From Hahella sp. HNIBRBA332 (GTDB lineage: Bacteria; Pseudomonadota; Gammaproteobacteria; Pseudomonadales; Oleiphilaceae), in assembly GCF_030719035.1 (NCBI RefSeq), contig NZ_CP132203.1, positions 248,001 to 312,000 on the forward strand: a DNA stretch of 64,000 bases, given 5' to 3'. A program made the translations under genes and the position numbers. The notes under the pieces were generated by a model that made no database searches, had not been told where the DNA came from, and saw only the letters and a program-made list of their open reading frames with translations. Below, piece by piece: positions 50,285 to 59,454 of the stretch; the stretch's first letter is position 1; the number at the start of each line of letters is the position of its first letter.

Positions 50285-52609
50285 TTAATCTGAGTTTGCG
50301 GTCAACGCTTGTTGCTTGAAGCCGTATATCAATCCAATGCGGTCGCCGTAACGCACTAATAAAATCAGCAGATTGCCGCCGCTGGCGGCGAATCCTTCCA
50401 TTGTCAGCGTTTCTCCGCCTGTCGGTCGTGGGTCAGCGAAATCCAGTTTGAGAAGGTTTCTGGCGGCCCCGGTGTTGGCGGCGGGAGACGCTTGTGGCGT
50501 CATAGAATAATCCGCGTCGTGATTTTCAATATCGCTGAGCGTTTGGCTGCCAATGGTCTGCGTTACCCGACGCTCCTTCAAGTGGAGAGTCGCAACAGAG
50601 GCGTCGTCGAAGGTCAGGGTGGACAGGTTATGATTCCCGAACAAGGTTGCGCTCCCGCTGATGCCTAAGCTATTGCCGTACAACACATAGCTGGCGCCGG
50701 CGTAATTGATGTCCGTATCCGACAGCCTTACAGCATGAGTAATGCCCTGGCCATCCGTGTCGCTATCGACATTGAACGACAATACATTGCCGGAAGGGTC
50801 GCTGACGCCGCTCGCGGAACCGGCTTTGATCCGTCCGGTATACTCGGTTTCATAAGCTTTATCATTGTTGTTGTATTTGATGGTAGGCAATCGCTCCAGC
50901 GCCAGAGACGTTGGCGTTTCCGTTGACATGCCGACGCCAGAGGCGGAGCCGTCCGCGCTGCGGCTCATCTGATAGGTATGGTAGATGTCGGGATCGCCCG
51001 CCACGGGAGCAGGTTGCGTCTGCGCAATATCGCTTGAGGTCGCTTGCCAGTGATGGATCGCGCCAACGACTGTCATGACCGGGTCGGTGGACAGGTTCTG
51101 GCGCAGGCTGATCACACCATAGTCGCCGCCATTGATTACGTCTGTACTGAAGTTTGAGGATTGTCGGCTATGGAAAAGCCAGCCGAAAGTGTTCAGTTTT
51201 TCCAGCGTCAGCTCGCGGCTATATCCCCCAGTGGACTTGGCGGCCAGCTCAATCGCAAATCCATCGCTCAAATAAGCGGAGGCCATAGAGGGCGAGGATG
51301 TGCTGTCATCATTGGTCGACTTCGTTGTATACAGGCGCGTATAGAAGGGATTGGTCAGCCAGCCGGTCGGGCTGACGCTGTCTTCCCGGGTAATGTATTG
51401 AGTTTGCAGGCGCGCCATATCGAAAAAGCCGCTTGGAGATAGATAGGTCAGCGTAGAACCGACATGGGCGTTGATATCATCCTCTTCCGCCTGTGCGCCC
51501 TGGTTGAAGACGTCGTCGGAGACTTGCGTCAGGCTGTGGCGCTCCCAGGGAACCTGTTCGACGATAATGTTGTTGATGATTCCCAAAACGGTAGCGGTGA
51601 AGCTGGCGATGGGGTAGGAGTAGGTCGTGACCTCTGCGGAAGTATTGGTTTTGATTGTGGCGATGCGGTTGGAGAACACCACAGTTTTGGCTCCGTCGGG
51701 CAGGCCTTGGTTGAGGCCGGCGGCGAATAATACGGAGTTGTACAGGCCAGCTCTGTTTTCTAGAACAGGCGCAATGCTGGTTGATGTTGTGCCATCGATC
51801 TTTGTTTCGCGGATGGTGGCGATGAATTGGTCGACGAAGTCGTCAAATAAGACGTTGTCGCCAAGAAACGCCATTGCCTCTTCCAGGTCTGCGTTTTCCG
51901 GTAGGGTGACTTCGAAGTCTTGCACTCCGTTCATTAATGCGGCCCAGTTCAGCATGCGTGCGGCCGCCTGCGAGCCACAGGAATCCGTGTCGTCGTTGCA
52001 GGGCATCATTCCATCAAGTTCACCCTGGGAACTCAGGCTGCTAAAGAAATCCCTGACCGCATACTCTGATGCGGCGGTGATCAGTATCCCTTTGTTTGCG
52101 TTAGGCAAGCCCGTGCGAATGACCGAACCATTACTGAGCTCCGCTGCAATCACCAGGTCAATTCTTTGAGGAATGGCCCCGTCGAAGGTGATGGTATAGC
52201 TGCCGTCGCTGGAGCGATTGACGGAGTAGTCGTTGCCAGAGATCACTCCACCGGAAATAACATTGCCGCGATAGTCCAACTGTTGAATGCTCAGATTGGC
52301 CGCCACCTTGTCTCCGGCGGAAATAGCGTGGGCGGAAGCTGGCAGGAAGGCGCTCAATATTTTTTGGGCGAAAGTGGCTTCTTGCATGCCTGGCGTGGCG
52401 AGCACCGCGACGTTGACCTGTCTGGCGTCAATGGGGTCGGGGGGCGTTTCTCCGCTGGCGTCGCCAGCTGGGGGGTCAACTTTGTTGTCGTTTTTGGGCG
52501 GCGTATAACCGCCGTTGCCATCCAGAGATTCGTCACCGCCGCCACAGGCGGAGAGTATGGACACAAGCAGCAGGAGCCCGGAGACTTTTTTCAGCTCGCG
52601 CAATGACAT
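50285..52609 (-). CDS. Large lipoprotein of unknown function
   Basis: This 774-residue protein is a predicted lipoprotein: the signal peptide SGLLLLVSILSAC ends in the lipobox LSAC, with an acylated Cys followed by GGGDES and a low-complexity Gly/Pro/Asp linker (about residues 22-60). The next parts are a predicted beta-rich domain (about 60-160), a short segment with three cysteines (CNDDTDSC), and a long beta-rich C-terminal half with many Ser, Thr and Asp. No catalytic motif or known family was recognised. The ATG at 52609 is preferred over one at 52621. It could be a cell-surface protein, but that is inference. Confidence 0.78.
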   Translation of the reverse strand: MSLRELKKVSGLLLLVSILSACGGGDESLDGNGGYTPPKNDNKVDPPAGDASGETPPDPIDARQVNVAVLATPGMQEATFAQKILSAFLPASAHAISAGDKVAANLSIQQLDYRGNVISGGVISGNDYSVNRSSDGSYTITFDGAIPQRIDLVIAAELSNGSVIRTGLPNANKGILITAASEYAVRDFFSSLSSQGELDGMMPCNDDTDSCGSQAAARMLNWAALMNGVQDFEVTLPENADLEEAMAFLGDNVLFDDFVDQFIATIRETKIDGTTSTSIAPVLENRAGLYNSVLFAAGLNQGLPDGAKTVVFSNRIATIKTNTSAEVTTYSYPIASFTATVLGIINNIIVEQVPWERHSLTQVSDDVFNQGAQAEEDDINAHVGSTLTYLSPSGFFDMARLQTQYITREDSVSPTGWLTNPFYTRLYTTKSTNDDSTSSPSMASAYLSDGFAIELAAKSTGGYSRELTLEKLNTFGWLFHSRQSSNFSTDVINGGDYGVISLRQNLSTDPVMTVVGAIHHWQATSSDIAQTQPAPVAGDPDIYHTYQMSRSADGSASGVGMSTETPTSLALERLPTIKYNNNDKAYETEYTGRIKAGSASGVSDPSGNVLSFNVDSDTDGQGITHAVRLSDTDINYAGASYVLYGNSLGISGSATLFGNHNLSTLTFDDASVATLHLKERRVTQTIGSQTLSDIENHDADYSMTPQASPAANTGAARNLLKLDFADPRPTGGETLTMEGFAASGGNLLILLVRYGDRIGLIYGFKQQALTANSD

Positions 52610-52820
52610 AGGCAATTCCATTGTTGATTCTTATTGAGGCTGTTGGGGGCTAGTCTAAGGGTTTTTACGGAGGGCGGAAAACCCTGGTTTGAGGAATCTG
52701 TGAAGCAGTCCCAGCCGGGGATGCATGGAAATGGGGGAGAGGAAATCGCCGCAGACGACGAAGAGGCGCGTTCTGCGGCGAGAGGCGGTCTTGGTAAACG
52801 CTATGAGGGGTTTACTGAGA

Positions 52821-53384
52821 CTAGAACTGCAGGGCGAAGCCGACGTTCAGGCCTTCATCCAGGGTGATGTCGTCGTGCCTTTCAATATCCGCCTTAATGA
52901 CGCGGTATCCCAGGTAAATATCTGCGTTGGGAATCACGCGGTAGGTGGTTTTGACGTCAAAACGGGAAAACTGCTCGGCGTCCTGGAATGAGGTGATGGA
53001 AGGCGCGAAATGGCCCGCCACTTTGAGTCCCAGGCCTGGAACACTGGGGATCTTGATGTGGGCGTATCCGCCCAGGGCGATGGCTGAGCCGTCTACGTCG
53101 CTTTCAGTGAACACGTCCAATTGCGCGCCAATGCCAACCGTCGTCGGCAGATTGCCGATGGCTGTTTGTCCCCGTGCATGCAGGTCGCCGTTCAACAGGT
53201 GACCGCCGCCTTTGTGATACAGGTAACCCAGGCCAGTTTCAAAATCTCTGGATTGCGGCAGCATATTGACCTGCACATTAACGGATTCATCGCCGATGTT
53301 GAAGTCTAATTCGGAAGCGGTTGCGATGCTGGCTCCCAATAGTGCGGCGGCGCCGATAGCCGCGTTAAGCCCTAAAAATCTCAT
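52821..53384 (-). CDS. YfaZ-like outer-membrane protein
   Basis: This 187-residue protein has a signal peptide (LNAAIGAAALLGASIATASEL, cut near residue 23) and a small beta-barrel pattern with GLGYLYHKGGGHLLNGDLHA and a C-terminal GFALQF ending in Phe, resembling YfaZ family proteins. The frame is open upstream to 53516, but I start at the ATG at 53384, where the signal peptide begins and an AGGAG lies 11 bases upstream. It lies in a run of secreted-protein genes. The family role is unknown. Confidence 0.82.
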   Translation of the reverse strand: MRFLGLNAAIGAAALLGASIATASELDFNIGDESVNVQVNMLPQSRDFETGLGYLYHKGGGHLLNGDLHARGQTAIGNLPTTVGIGAQLDVFTESDVDGSAIALGGYAHIKIPSVPGLGLKVAGHFAPSITSFQDAEQFSRFDVKTTYRVIPNADIYLGYRVIKADIERHDDITLDEGLNVGFALQF

Positions 53385-53584
53385 GGATATGGTTGCTCCT
53401 GGTTTATACGTTCTGAGAAAAAGTTTCCGGCGAACTTCCGTTAGCGGAATGCGTCCATCTACGAAATAACAAGTAGCGGATTGCGGAAATACGCCCTCAG
53501 GCGCTAAAGGCGACAAGCCGACATCTTAACCACAGGCGAATGTCGGCTCAAATTAATAACAGGTTATCTGGAGGCCTGATTAAG

Positions 53585-54586
53585 TCACCAGCCGTAGGTC
53601 ATGCCCAGCATGGCGACGAAGTCCGGCGTGATGGTGGTGTTGAGGTCCTCTGCGATAGCGATGTTCAATACCAGCGCATCACTAAGGGCAATTTGCCCTC
53701 CGGTCGTTAATTGCAGGGAGAAATTGCTTAGCTCGCGTAACTCGCTATGGTAAAGCCCGGAGTGACTGTCTATCTGTGCGGTAAGCGTGAGATAAGGTAG
53801 CGCGCGCCAATGGCCGCCAGCCCGGAGGGACAGCGCCCAGTTTTTCTGTAGTGGCGCAAGACTGAGGTCGCTATCGCCAAGGTAGCTGACGGCGGCGCCG
53901 GCGAATGGAATAAAGCGTTGGTCGGGGGCAGTTACCGCGCCCTCCCAGCCCACGCCTGCAGAAAGATCCCAGGCTCCGCTGCCGGTGAGTTTGTCTGCAT
54001 CTCCCGTCGGGGCTTTTACTTCCAGTTGCGCCAGCCAATCCTGTTCCCAGAAATGCAACTGTTGGGAGTAGCCAAAGCGAATGTCGCCAATGCCGGCGGC
54101 TTCATCGCGAAAATTCAGGAGCCTTTCACTATTGCGCTGGTATACATAGGCGAACTGATCATTGGTGTCCCGCGTCCTGCCGCCCTGAGGAAGGCCAAAC
54201 CATTCGTGCCAGTCGTAGATGAAATCGTCCCATAGGCCTTTGCTGTGGTCCACGTAGGGCGCTCTTAAGGTCAGCTCGGCGTCGTTTTTGAAGCGCCAGC
54301 GCAGCGATAATGAGGTTACCGCCACCTCGCCGTCAAAATAGGAGATTTCGTTGGTGTTCTCATGTGTGACATATGTGTTTGCGGTGGCGTGTTGCAAGCT
54401 TATCTCAAAGCCGGATGGCGCCGTGTTTAAAGCCGTTTGAATGGACGGCAGACCGAATGTCTGGGCAAGGGGGGAAAAGTTCCCCACTTCGAAAGGAGTA
54501 GGGGACAGCGCCATCGTGTGGGTGGATATAAGCGCACAGACACAGGGAAAAATTATCCCGTGAGTTATTTTTTTTAACGACGACAT
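53585..54586 (-). CDS. DUF3187 outer-membrane protein
   Basis: This 333-residue protein begins with a signal peptide (GIIFPCVCALISTHTMALS, cut near residue 26) and continues as a beta-barrel-like protein with alternating strands such as VTSLSLRWRFKNDAELTLRA and IRFGYSQQLHFWEQDWLAQL, ending in MLGMTYGW. It matches the DUF3187 family, whose function is unknown. It lies between the YfaZ-like and antiporter genes on the same strand, with 113 bp to the antiporter gene. Confidence 0.8.
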   Translation of the reverse strand: MSSLKKITHGIIFPCVCALISTHTMALSPTPFEVGNFSPLAQTFGLPSIQTALNTAPSGFEISLQHATANTYVTHENTNEISYFDGEVAVTSLSLRWRFKNDAELTLRAPYVDHSKGLWDDFIYDWHEWFGLPQGGRTRDTNDQFAYVYQRNSERLLNFRDEAAGIGDIRFGYSQQLHFWEQDWLAQLEVKAPTGDADKLTGSGAWDLSAGVGWEGAVTAPDQRFIPFAGAAVSYLGDSDLSLAPLQKNWALSLRAGGHWRALPYLTLTAQIDSHSGLYHSELRELSNFSLQLTTGGQIALSDALVLNIAIAEDLNTTITPDFVAMLGMTYGW

Positions 54587-54699
54587 CGGTTGGATGATTC
54601 CTTTATGTCATGCCAAGTTATTTAAAAAGTCTCTTTGACGCGTCAGCATCTGCTTGATGTTGAGCTAAAAGAGCGCCCCAGAAAGTTTAGCAGCAGGCG

Positions 54700-56487
54700 C
54701 TAGCCAACGAGGCTGATCAACACCTGCCCTGGCTTGGGTTGCAGGTTTTTCTTCACGGTGAAGAAGTTCAGCCCTCCGTTTTCACCCACTAGACACAGCG
54801 GCAATGGATCCTGATCCTGGTTCTTTTCTTTAAACTGCTCGTAGGTGAAGTCTTTGGTAAGAGGAGTGCGCTTGATGACGGCCCCGTGATTCAACCGCTT
54901 CATGATGTGGTTGTAAGTGGCCTGAGTGGAGAACAGGGCGACCCCGGACAAATCTTCGGGAATCCACTGAGCGGGTTTGTCTTTATCTTCGGGTTCGCCG
55001 AGCTGATAGACCTCTTTAACGCCGAATATGTCGGAAAAACGAATACAGGCGAGAGAATTCAACTCCAGGTTGGGCGTCAACGCCAGAAAGCGTCCCATAC
55101 CCGTGTAATTGACGCGTTCCAGTAGCTGCTCAGACAGTACGTTACCTAACAATGTCGGCGTTCCTTCCATGCGGGCTTCTTTAATATTGCTCCACCGGGC
55201 GTCGACGATCAGCACGCTCACATTCTCATTTTTCAACGCTTTGGCGAGCGCATTGGTGAAAGCGTTGGAGCCAAGAATGATGCAGCCTTGCGGGTTGTCA
55301 TCGGACAGCGCCAGCTTTTTCGCCAACGGTCTGGCGCCCAGTCCATAGATGAGAATCGTGCCCATGATGATCAGAAACATGGTAGGAGGTAATGCTTCTG
55401 CCTCTTCATAACCGATGCCTTGTAGACGTACTGCGAAGAGAGACGCCACTGCTGCGGCGACTATGCCTCGGGGAGCCATGGAGGATAGAAACAACTTTTC
55501 CTTCCAGCTTAGGTTGCTTTTCACCGTGGACGCCCAAACTGCGATTGGACGCACCAAAAAGACCAGAAGTAAAAGGAAGGCGAAGCTGCCAGCGTGGATA
55601 TGCTCCAGATCCTGCACATCAAGGCGTGCAGCGAGGACGATGAACATGGAGGATAGTAAGAGCACTCGCAGGTCTTCTTTAAAGCCCACCAGGTTGCGTA
55701 TCGACACCAGACGTTGGTTGCCCAGATAAATCCCCATAATAGTGACGCTAAACAGGCCGCTTTCGTGTTGTATGAGGTTGGAAGCGGTAAACAGACACAT
55801 CACCATCGCCAGGGTGAAGGTGTTGCCCAGAAACTCCGGTATCCAATGATGGCGTAGCGCTGTCGCCACTAACATGCCAGCGATCAAGCCCATCAATCCG
55901 CCCACGACGACAGTTAACAGAAAGCCAGACAAGAACAAGGTGGTGGCTTTGCCCACACTGGTGGACACTACCGCCTCGTAAACTAATACAGTGAGCAGTG
56001 CGCCGATGGGGTCGTTGAGAATGCCTTCCCATTTCAGGATGGAGTTAACCTGTCCTTTCGGGCGAATCAGCATTAATAATGGCAATACAACGGTAGGACC
56101 TGTGACAGTGAGAATGGCGCCGATCAGCAGCGCAAGAATCCAGGGAACGTCAAGGGTGATCCAGGCCAACAGAAAAGCGAGAAACCATGTGATCAGTATT
56201 CCCACGCTGACGAGACTGCGGACAGCAGTTGAACTGGTTTTGAGCTCCGCCAGCTTAAGGCTGAGACCGCCTTCGAAGAGGATGATGGCTACCGCGAAAG
56301 AAATAGCTGGAAACAGAAAGTCGCCGAAAATCTCGTCAGGGTTCAGTACGCCCGTCGTTGGGCCCAGCACAATACCGCTCAGCAATAACAAGAGTATTGA
56401 AGGCAGTTTCAGTTTCCAGGCTATATACTGAGATGCGACGCCAAAAAACAGGATGGCGGCGAGGGCTACGACGACATGTTCGTTCAA
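54700..56487 (-). CDS. Cation:proton antiporter with TrkA-N/RCK domain
   Basis: This 595-residue inner-membrane protein has about 12-13 helices (residues 1-385) of the CPA Na+/H+ exchanger fold, followed by a cytosolic nucleotide-binding TrkA-N domain (about 398-510, beginning CIILGSNAFTNALAKALK) that may gate it with NAD(H). Membrane motifs include LLLLSGIVLGPTTG, LFEGGLSL and GILNDPIGALL, the last with the ion-binding Asp. The start is a TTG at 56487 with GGAG 8 bases upstream. It is divergent from the hybrid kinase gene. Whether Na+, K+ or both are carried is not clear. Confidence 0.9.
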   Translation of the reverse strand: MNEHVVVALAAILFFGVASQYIAWKLKLPSILLLLLSGIVLGPTTGVLNPDEIFGDFLFPAISFAVAIILFEGGLSLKLAELKTSSTAVRSLVSVGILITWFLAFLLAWITLDVPWILALLIGAILTVTGPTVVLPLLMLIRPKGQVNSILKWEGILNDPIGALLTVLVYEAVVSTSVGKATTLFLSGFLLTVVVGGLMGLIAGMLVATALRHHWIPEFLGNTFTLAMVMCLFTASNLIQHESGLFSVTIMGIYLGNQRLVSIRNLVGFKEDLRVLLLSSMFIVLAARLDVQDLEHIHAGSFAFLLLLVFLVRPIAVWASTVKSNLSWKEKLFLSSMAPRGIVAAAVASLFAVRLQGIGYEEAEALPPTMFLIIMGTILIYGLGARPLAKKLALSDDNPQGCIILGSNAFTNALAKALKNENVSVLIVDARWSNIKEARMEGTPTLLGNVLSEQLLERVNYTGMGRFLALTPNLELNSLACIRFSDIFGVKEVYQLGEPEDKDKPAQWIPEDLSGVALFSTQATYNHIMKRLNHGAVIKRTPLTKDFTYEQFKEKNQDQDPLPLCLVGENGGLNFFTVKKNLQPKPGQVLISLVG

Positions 56488-56571
56488 AAGGGGAGCTCCG
56501 AACCGGAAGAGTTGAGGTTTAGCAGTCAGTTTTTCCGCTAAAGATAGCAGTTGATCCCTGGTGTGGCCAGC

Positions 56572-56778
56572 TTAAAGCCGATGCGTCTGCGGTTTGAACA
56601 ACGTGTAACATGGTGCTTCTGATTGCTGTTGAATACGTAGGCGGGATGGATTATTGACGGGAACATATATAGAGTTGTCGCTGTCCCAGGGCTGGCGGCG
56701 AATAGGCGACTGGACGTCAAAAGTGTCAAAGTAAGGTTTTGCTACAATATCGATAGCGCTCTCAATGGTAGTAGGCAA
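56572..56778 (-). CDS. Possible small protein upstream of the antiporter gene
   Basis: A 68-codon frame with a TTG start lies 84 bp upstream of the antiporter gene on the same strand. Its translation has a balanced composition (PTTIESAIDIVAKPYFDTF at the start) and codons like the neighbours, unlike the antisense frames elsewhere. Against it, no ribosome binding site precedes the TTG and the start lies only 17 bp from the divergent kinase start. No family was recognised. Nothing else was seen in this 308-bp gap. Confidence 0.3.
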   Translation of the reverse strand: MPTTIESAIDIVAKPYFDTFDVQSPIRRQPWDSDNSIYVPVNNPSRLRIQQQSEAPCYTLFKPQTHRL

Positions 56779-56795
56779 ACAGGGAGTTTAGGGGT

Positions 56796-59126
56796 TTGTG
56801 GGGTAAATTTAGTAAACGGCTGCGAAAGTATCCTTTAGGGTCGAAGGTCGTGGCGAGCGTCTTGCTGTTCAGCACTGCCGTCGCCCTGGTCTCCACCGGC
56901 GTACAGTTGTGGCTGGATTACCGTGCCGAAGTGGCGGCGCTCAACACCAGACTGGATGATGTCGCCAGTACTTTCGAACCGGGACTGGCGAATAGCCTGT
57001 GGAGCATTAATCACGATAACCTGGATGTGTTATTGCGTGGACTGCTGCGTCTGCCGGAAATTTATAATGTTTCCCTGGTCACCAACTACCAAGATGTGTT
57101 TACTGCGGGCACGCCCCCGTCTGGCGAGCCTTCCTTTAGTAAGGTATACCCCATCTATCAGCCAGGAATGGACAATTACTGGCTCGGAGACCTGACGCTC
57201 ATCGCCACATTGGAGCCGATTCAGCACAAAATCTGGGACCGGCTGCTTATTATTCTGATAACCCAGAGCGTGAAAACCTTTGTCGTCGCTATTTTCTTTC
57301 TCCTGATATTCTGGCTATTGGTCAGTCGGCATCTGGAAAAGATGTCGCAGTATTGCCGCAGGCTGGAGATTGATAATCCAACAGCGACTCTGACGCTGGA
57401 TCGCAAACCCCCATCCGCTTCCGATGAGCTGAGTCAGGTGGTCACCGCCATCAACAATCTGCGTATTCGCATGCTGGAGCAGACGCGCATTCTGCGGCAA
57501 TCCGAGCAACGCTCCCAAGTCGAGCGCTCCCAGGCGGTAAAAGCGAATCAAAGCAAGAGTGTGTTTATCGCCAATATCAGTCACGAGCTGCGCACGCCGA
57601 TGAACAATATTCTTGGCTATACCGGCTTGTTGTTGGATACCCCTGTCTCTCAGGAGCAACGTGAATATTTGTTGGCGGTGCAGCAGAGTTCTGAGTCATT
57701 ACTGACCCTGTTTAACGATATGCTGGACCTCTCCAAACTGGAAGCCGGCACGACGCAAGTGGATTTGGCTCCCACCGAATTGAGGGCTTTGTTGCAGGCG
57801 GCGGTGGCGCGAGTTTCAACGGTGTCGGAGGCGAAAGGTCTTAACGTTGAGACCTTTGTGGATGCAGGTCTTCCGACTCGGGTGCTGACAGACCGCAATA
57901 TTCTGTTGCGCGTGCTGGAAAGCCTGCTGTCCGTTGCAATTACGGTCACAGTCAAAGGACAGGTGGTGTTGCATGTGCATCCGGTAGCGTTTGACGAAGA
58001 CCGGGTGCGTATACGCTTTACTGTAGAAGACAGCAGTCCGGGAATAAGCCCTAATGAAATTGATACCTTGCTGTCCAACACTTTTGAGGCGCCGGTTTCG
58101 CAAGGGCTCAATGAAGTTGGCACAGGGCTGAGGCTGGCGTTGTGCAAACAGTTCGTCGAACTGATGGGCGGTTCTTTCGGCATTGAAAGTGAGGAAGGCA
58201 AAGGCTCGACGTATTGGGCGCAACTATCCTGTCAGCGCGTGCAAAGTTACAGTCCTCAAATTCTCAATGAAGAGAATATTTTCAGAGAAAGCCGAATCCT
58301 GGTGGCGGACAGCAATGAACTGAGCCTCAAAGCGACACTGGATATTTTTTCCGAAGAATCTCTGCTGCATTGCGATATCGCTAAAACTGCCGAAGAGGTC
58401 AGGGCTCTGGTGAATCAGGCGGTGGATTCCAAAGCCCCCTACAACGCGATGATTCTGGACGAGTCGCTGCCAGGGGATGAGTTTATAGACCTGATCAAGT
58501 CCATTAAATCCTTGGATTTGCAAAAAAGCGCGCCGATTTTGGCGTTGTCTTCACATCCGCAAAGGGAGCATGTGTCCGAACTTAAGAGTGCAGGAGTCTC
58601 CGGTTATCTCAGTAAACTGGACAGGGAGTCACACTTACGCGACGCCTTGTATACAGTCATGGTTGAAGAGCCAAATGAAACCTCGATTATTCTTTCTCCT
58701 AGCCTGATGACATTTGAGGATCGCAGAGACTCCAGACGCTCCGGGTTGCGCGTTCTTCTGGTGGAAGACAACACCGTCAACCGAAATCTGGCGCGTAAGA
58801 TGTTGGAGAAATGCGGTTGCAGAGTGGATTTTGCGGAGAATGGCGAAATCGCCATCCAACAGCTGGGCTCAACTCACTTTGATCTGATATTTATGGACTG
58901 CTGGATGCCAGTCATGGATGGCTATGAGACGACCAAGCGTATTCGTGATAGTGAGCAGAGCTTTTCCCATATTCCCATCGTGGCGCTCACAGCAAACGCA
59001 TTTCCCGGCGAAAAAGAGAAATGCATGCAATGCGGGATGGACGACTTTCTGACTAAACCTATCCGTTTTGAAGAGCTCAGCGCCATCGTTCGTCACTTTG
59101 AGGAGAAAGTGCTGGAGCAGGCTTGA
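56796..59126 (+). CDS. Hybrid sensor histidine kinase with degenerate ATPase domain and two receiver domains
   Basis: The 776-residue protein has two membrane helices (about residues 18-40 and 150-172) around a periplasmic sensor, then a HAMP-like linker, a HisKA domain with H263 in IANISHELRTP, a HATPase-like domain (about 360-485) and two receivers. In the HATPase domain the essential N-box Asn is V380 (ESLLSVA), G1 is DSSPG and G2 is GTGLRL, so ATP binding is doubtful. Receiver 1 keeps D555 but has ADSN where an acidic pair is usual; receiver 2 is canonical (EDN, D701, and Lys in TKP). The start is a TTG at 56796 with AGGGAG 9 bases upstream. It resembles BarA/GacS in layout. Confidence 0.9.
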   Translation: MWGKFSKRLRKYPLGSKVVASVLLFSTAVALVSTGVQLWLDYRAEVAALNTRLDDVASTFEPGLANSLWSINHDNLDVLLRGLLRLPEIYNVSLVTNYQDVFTAGTPPSGEPSFSKVYPIYQPGMDNYWLGDLTLIATLEPIQHKIWDRLLIILITQSVKTFVVAIFFLLIFWLLVSRHLEKMSQYCRRLEIDNPTATLTLDRKPPSASDELSQVVTAINNLRIRMLEQTRILRQSEQRSQVERSQAVKANQSKSVFIANISHELRTPMNNILGYTGLLLDTPVSQEQREYLLAVQQSSESLLTLFNDMLDLSKLEAGTTQVDLAPTELRALLQAAVARVSTVSEAKGLNVETFVDAGLPTRVLTDRNILLRVLESLLSVAITVTVKGQVVLHVHPVAFDEDRVRIRFTVEDSSPGISPNEIDTLLSNTFEAPVSQGLNEVGTGLRLALCKQFVELMGGSFGIESEEGKGSTYWAQLSCQRVQSYSPQILNEENIFRESRILVADSNELSLKATLDIFSEESLLHCDIAKTAEEVRALVNQAVDSKAPYNAMILDESLPGDEFIDLIKSIKSLDLQKSAPILALSSHPQREHVSELKSAGVSGYLSKLDRESHLRDALYTVMVEEPNETSIILSPSLMTFEDRRDSRRSGLRVLLVEDNTVNRNLARKMLEKCGCRVDFAENGEIAIQQLGSTHFDLIFMDCWMPVMDGYETTKRIRDSEQSFSHIPIVALTANAFPGEKEKCMQCGMDDFLTKPIRFEELSAIVRHFEEKVLEQA

Positions 59127-59454
59127 TAGGGCTCACTTTGTGACAGATTACGGGTGATGCTGTTAAATTTTGAAAAATTAATGAAAAAAGCCCCAGCCAG
59201 CCTCTGAGCTTGGTTGAAAAAGCGGACTTTTTCCCCTAAATCTTAGAGTAGGGAATATTGTTGGGCGTCAGAAGCTGTGTTCTATGGGCCTTCAGCTTCA
59301 AGCGTCAAGAAGTGGGAGTGGTATGGCAAAGGAGATTGCGCAGAACTCTATATTGAACACAAACGCCAATGGATGAGCTGTAGGAAGGTCGACTTAACGC
59401 TGACATTGAATAGGCGATGTGCTTATGAACATGTTTGTGACTGGAGATACAGCG
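59127..59454 (+). other. 328-bp gap between the kinase and PilZ genes
   Basis: No gene was seen. A short inverted repeat GAAAAAG-CGGA-CTTTTTC (59216-59233) followed by CCCC may be a weak terminator for the kinase gene. Several short frames lack ribosome binding sites and coding character. Confidence 0.4.
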
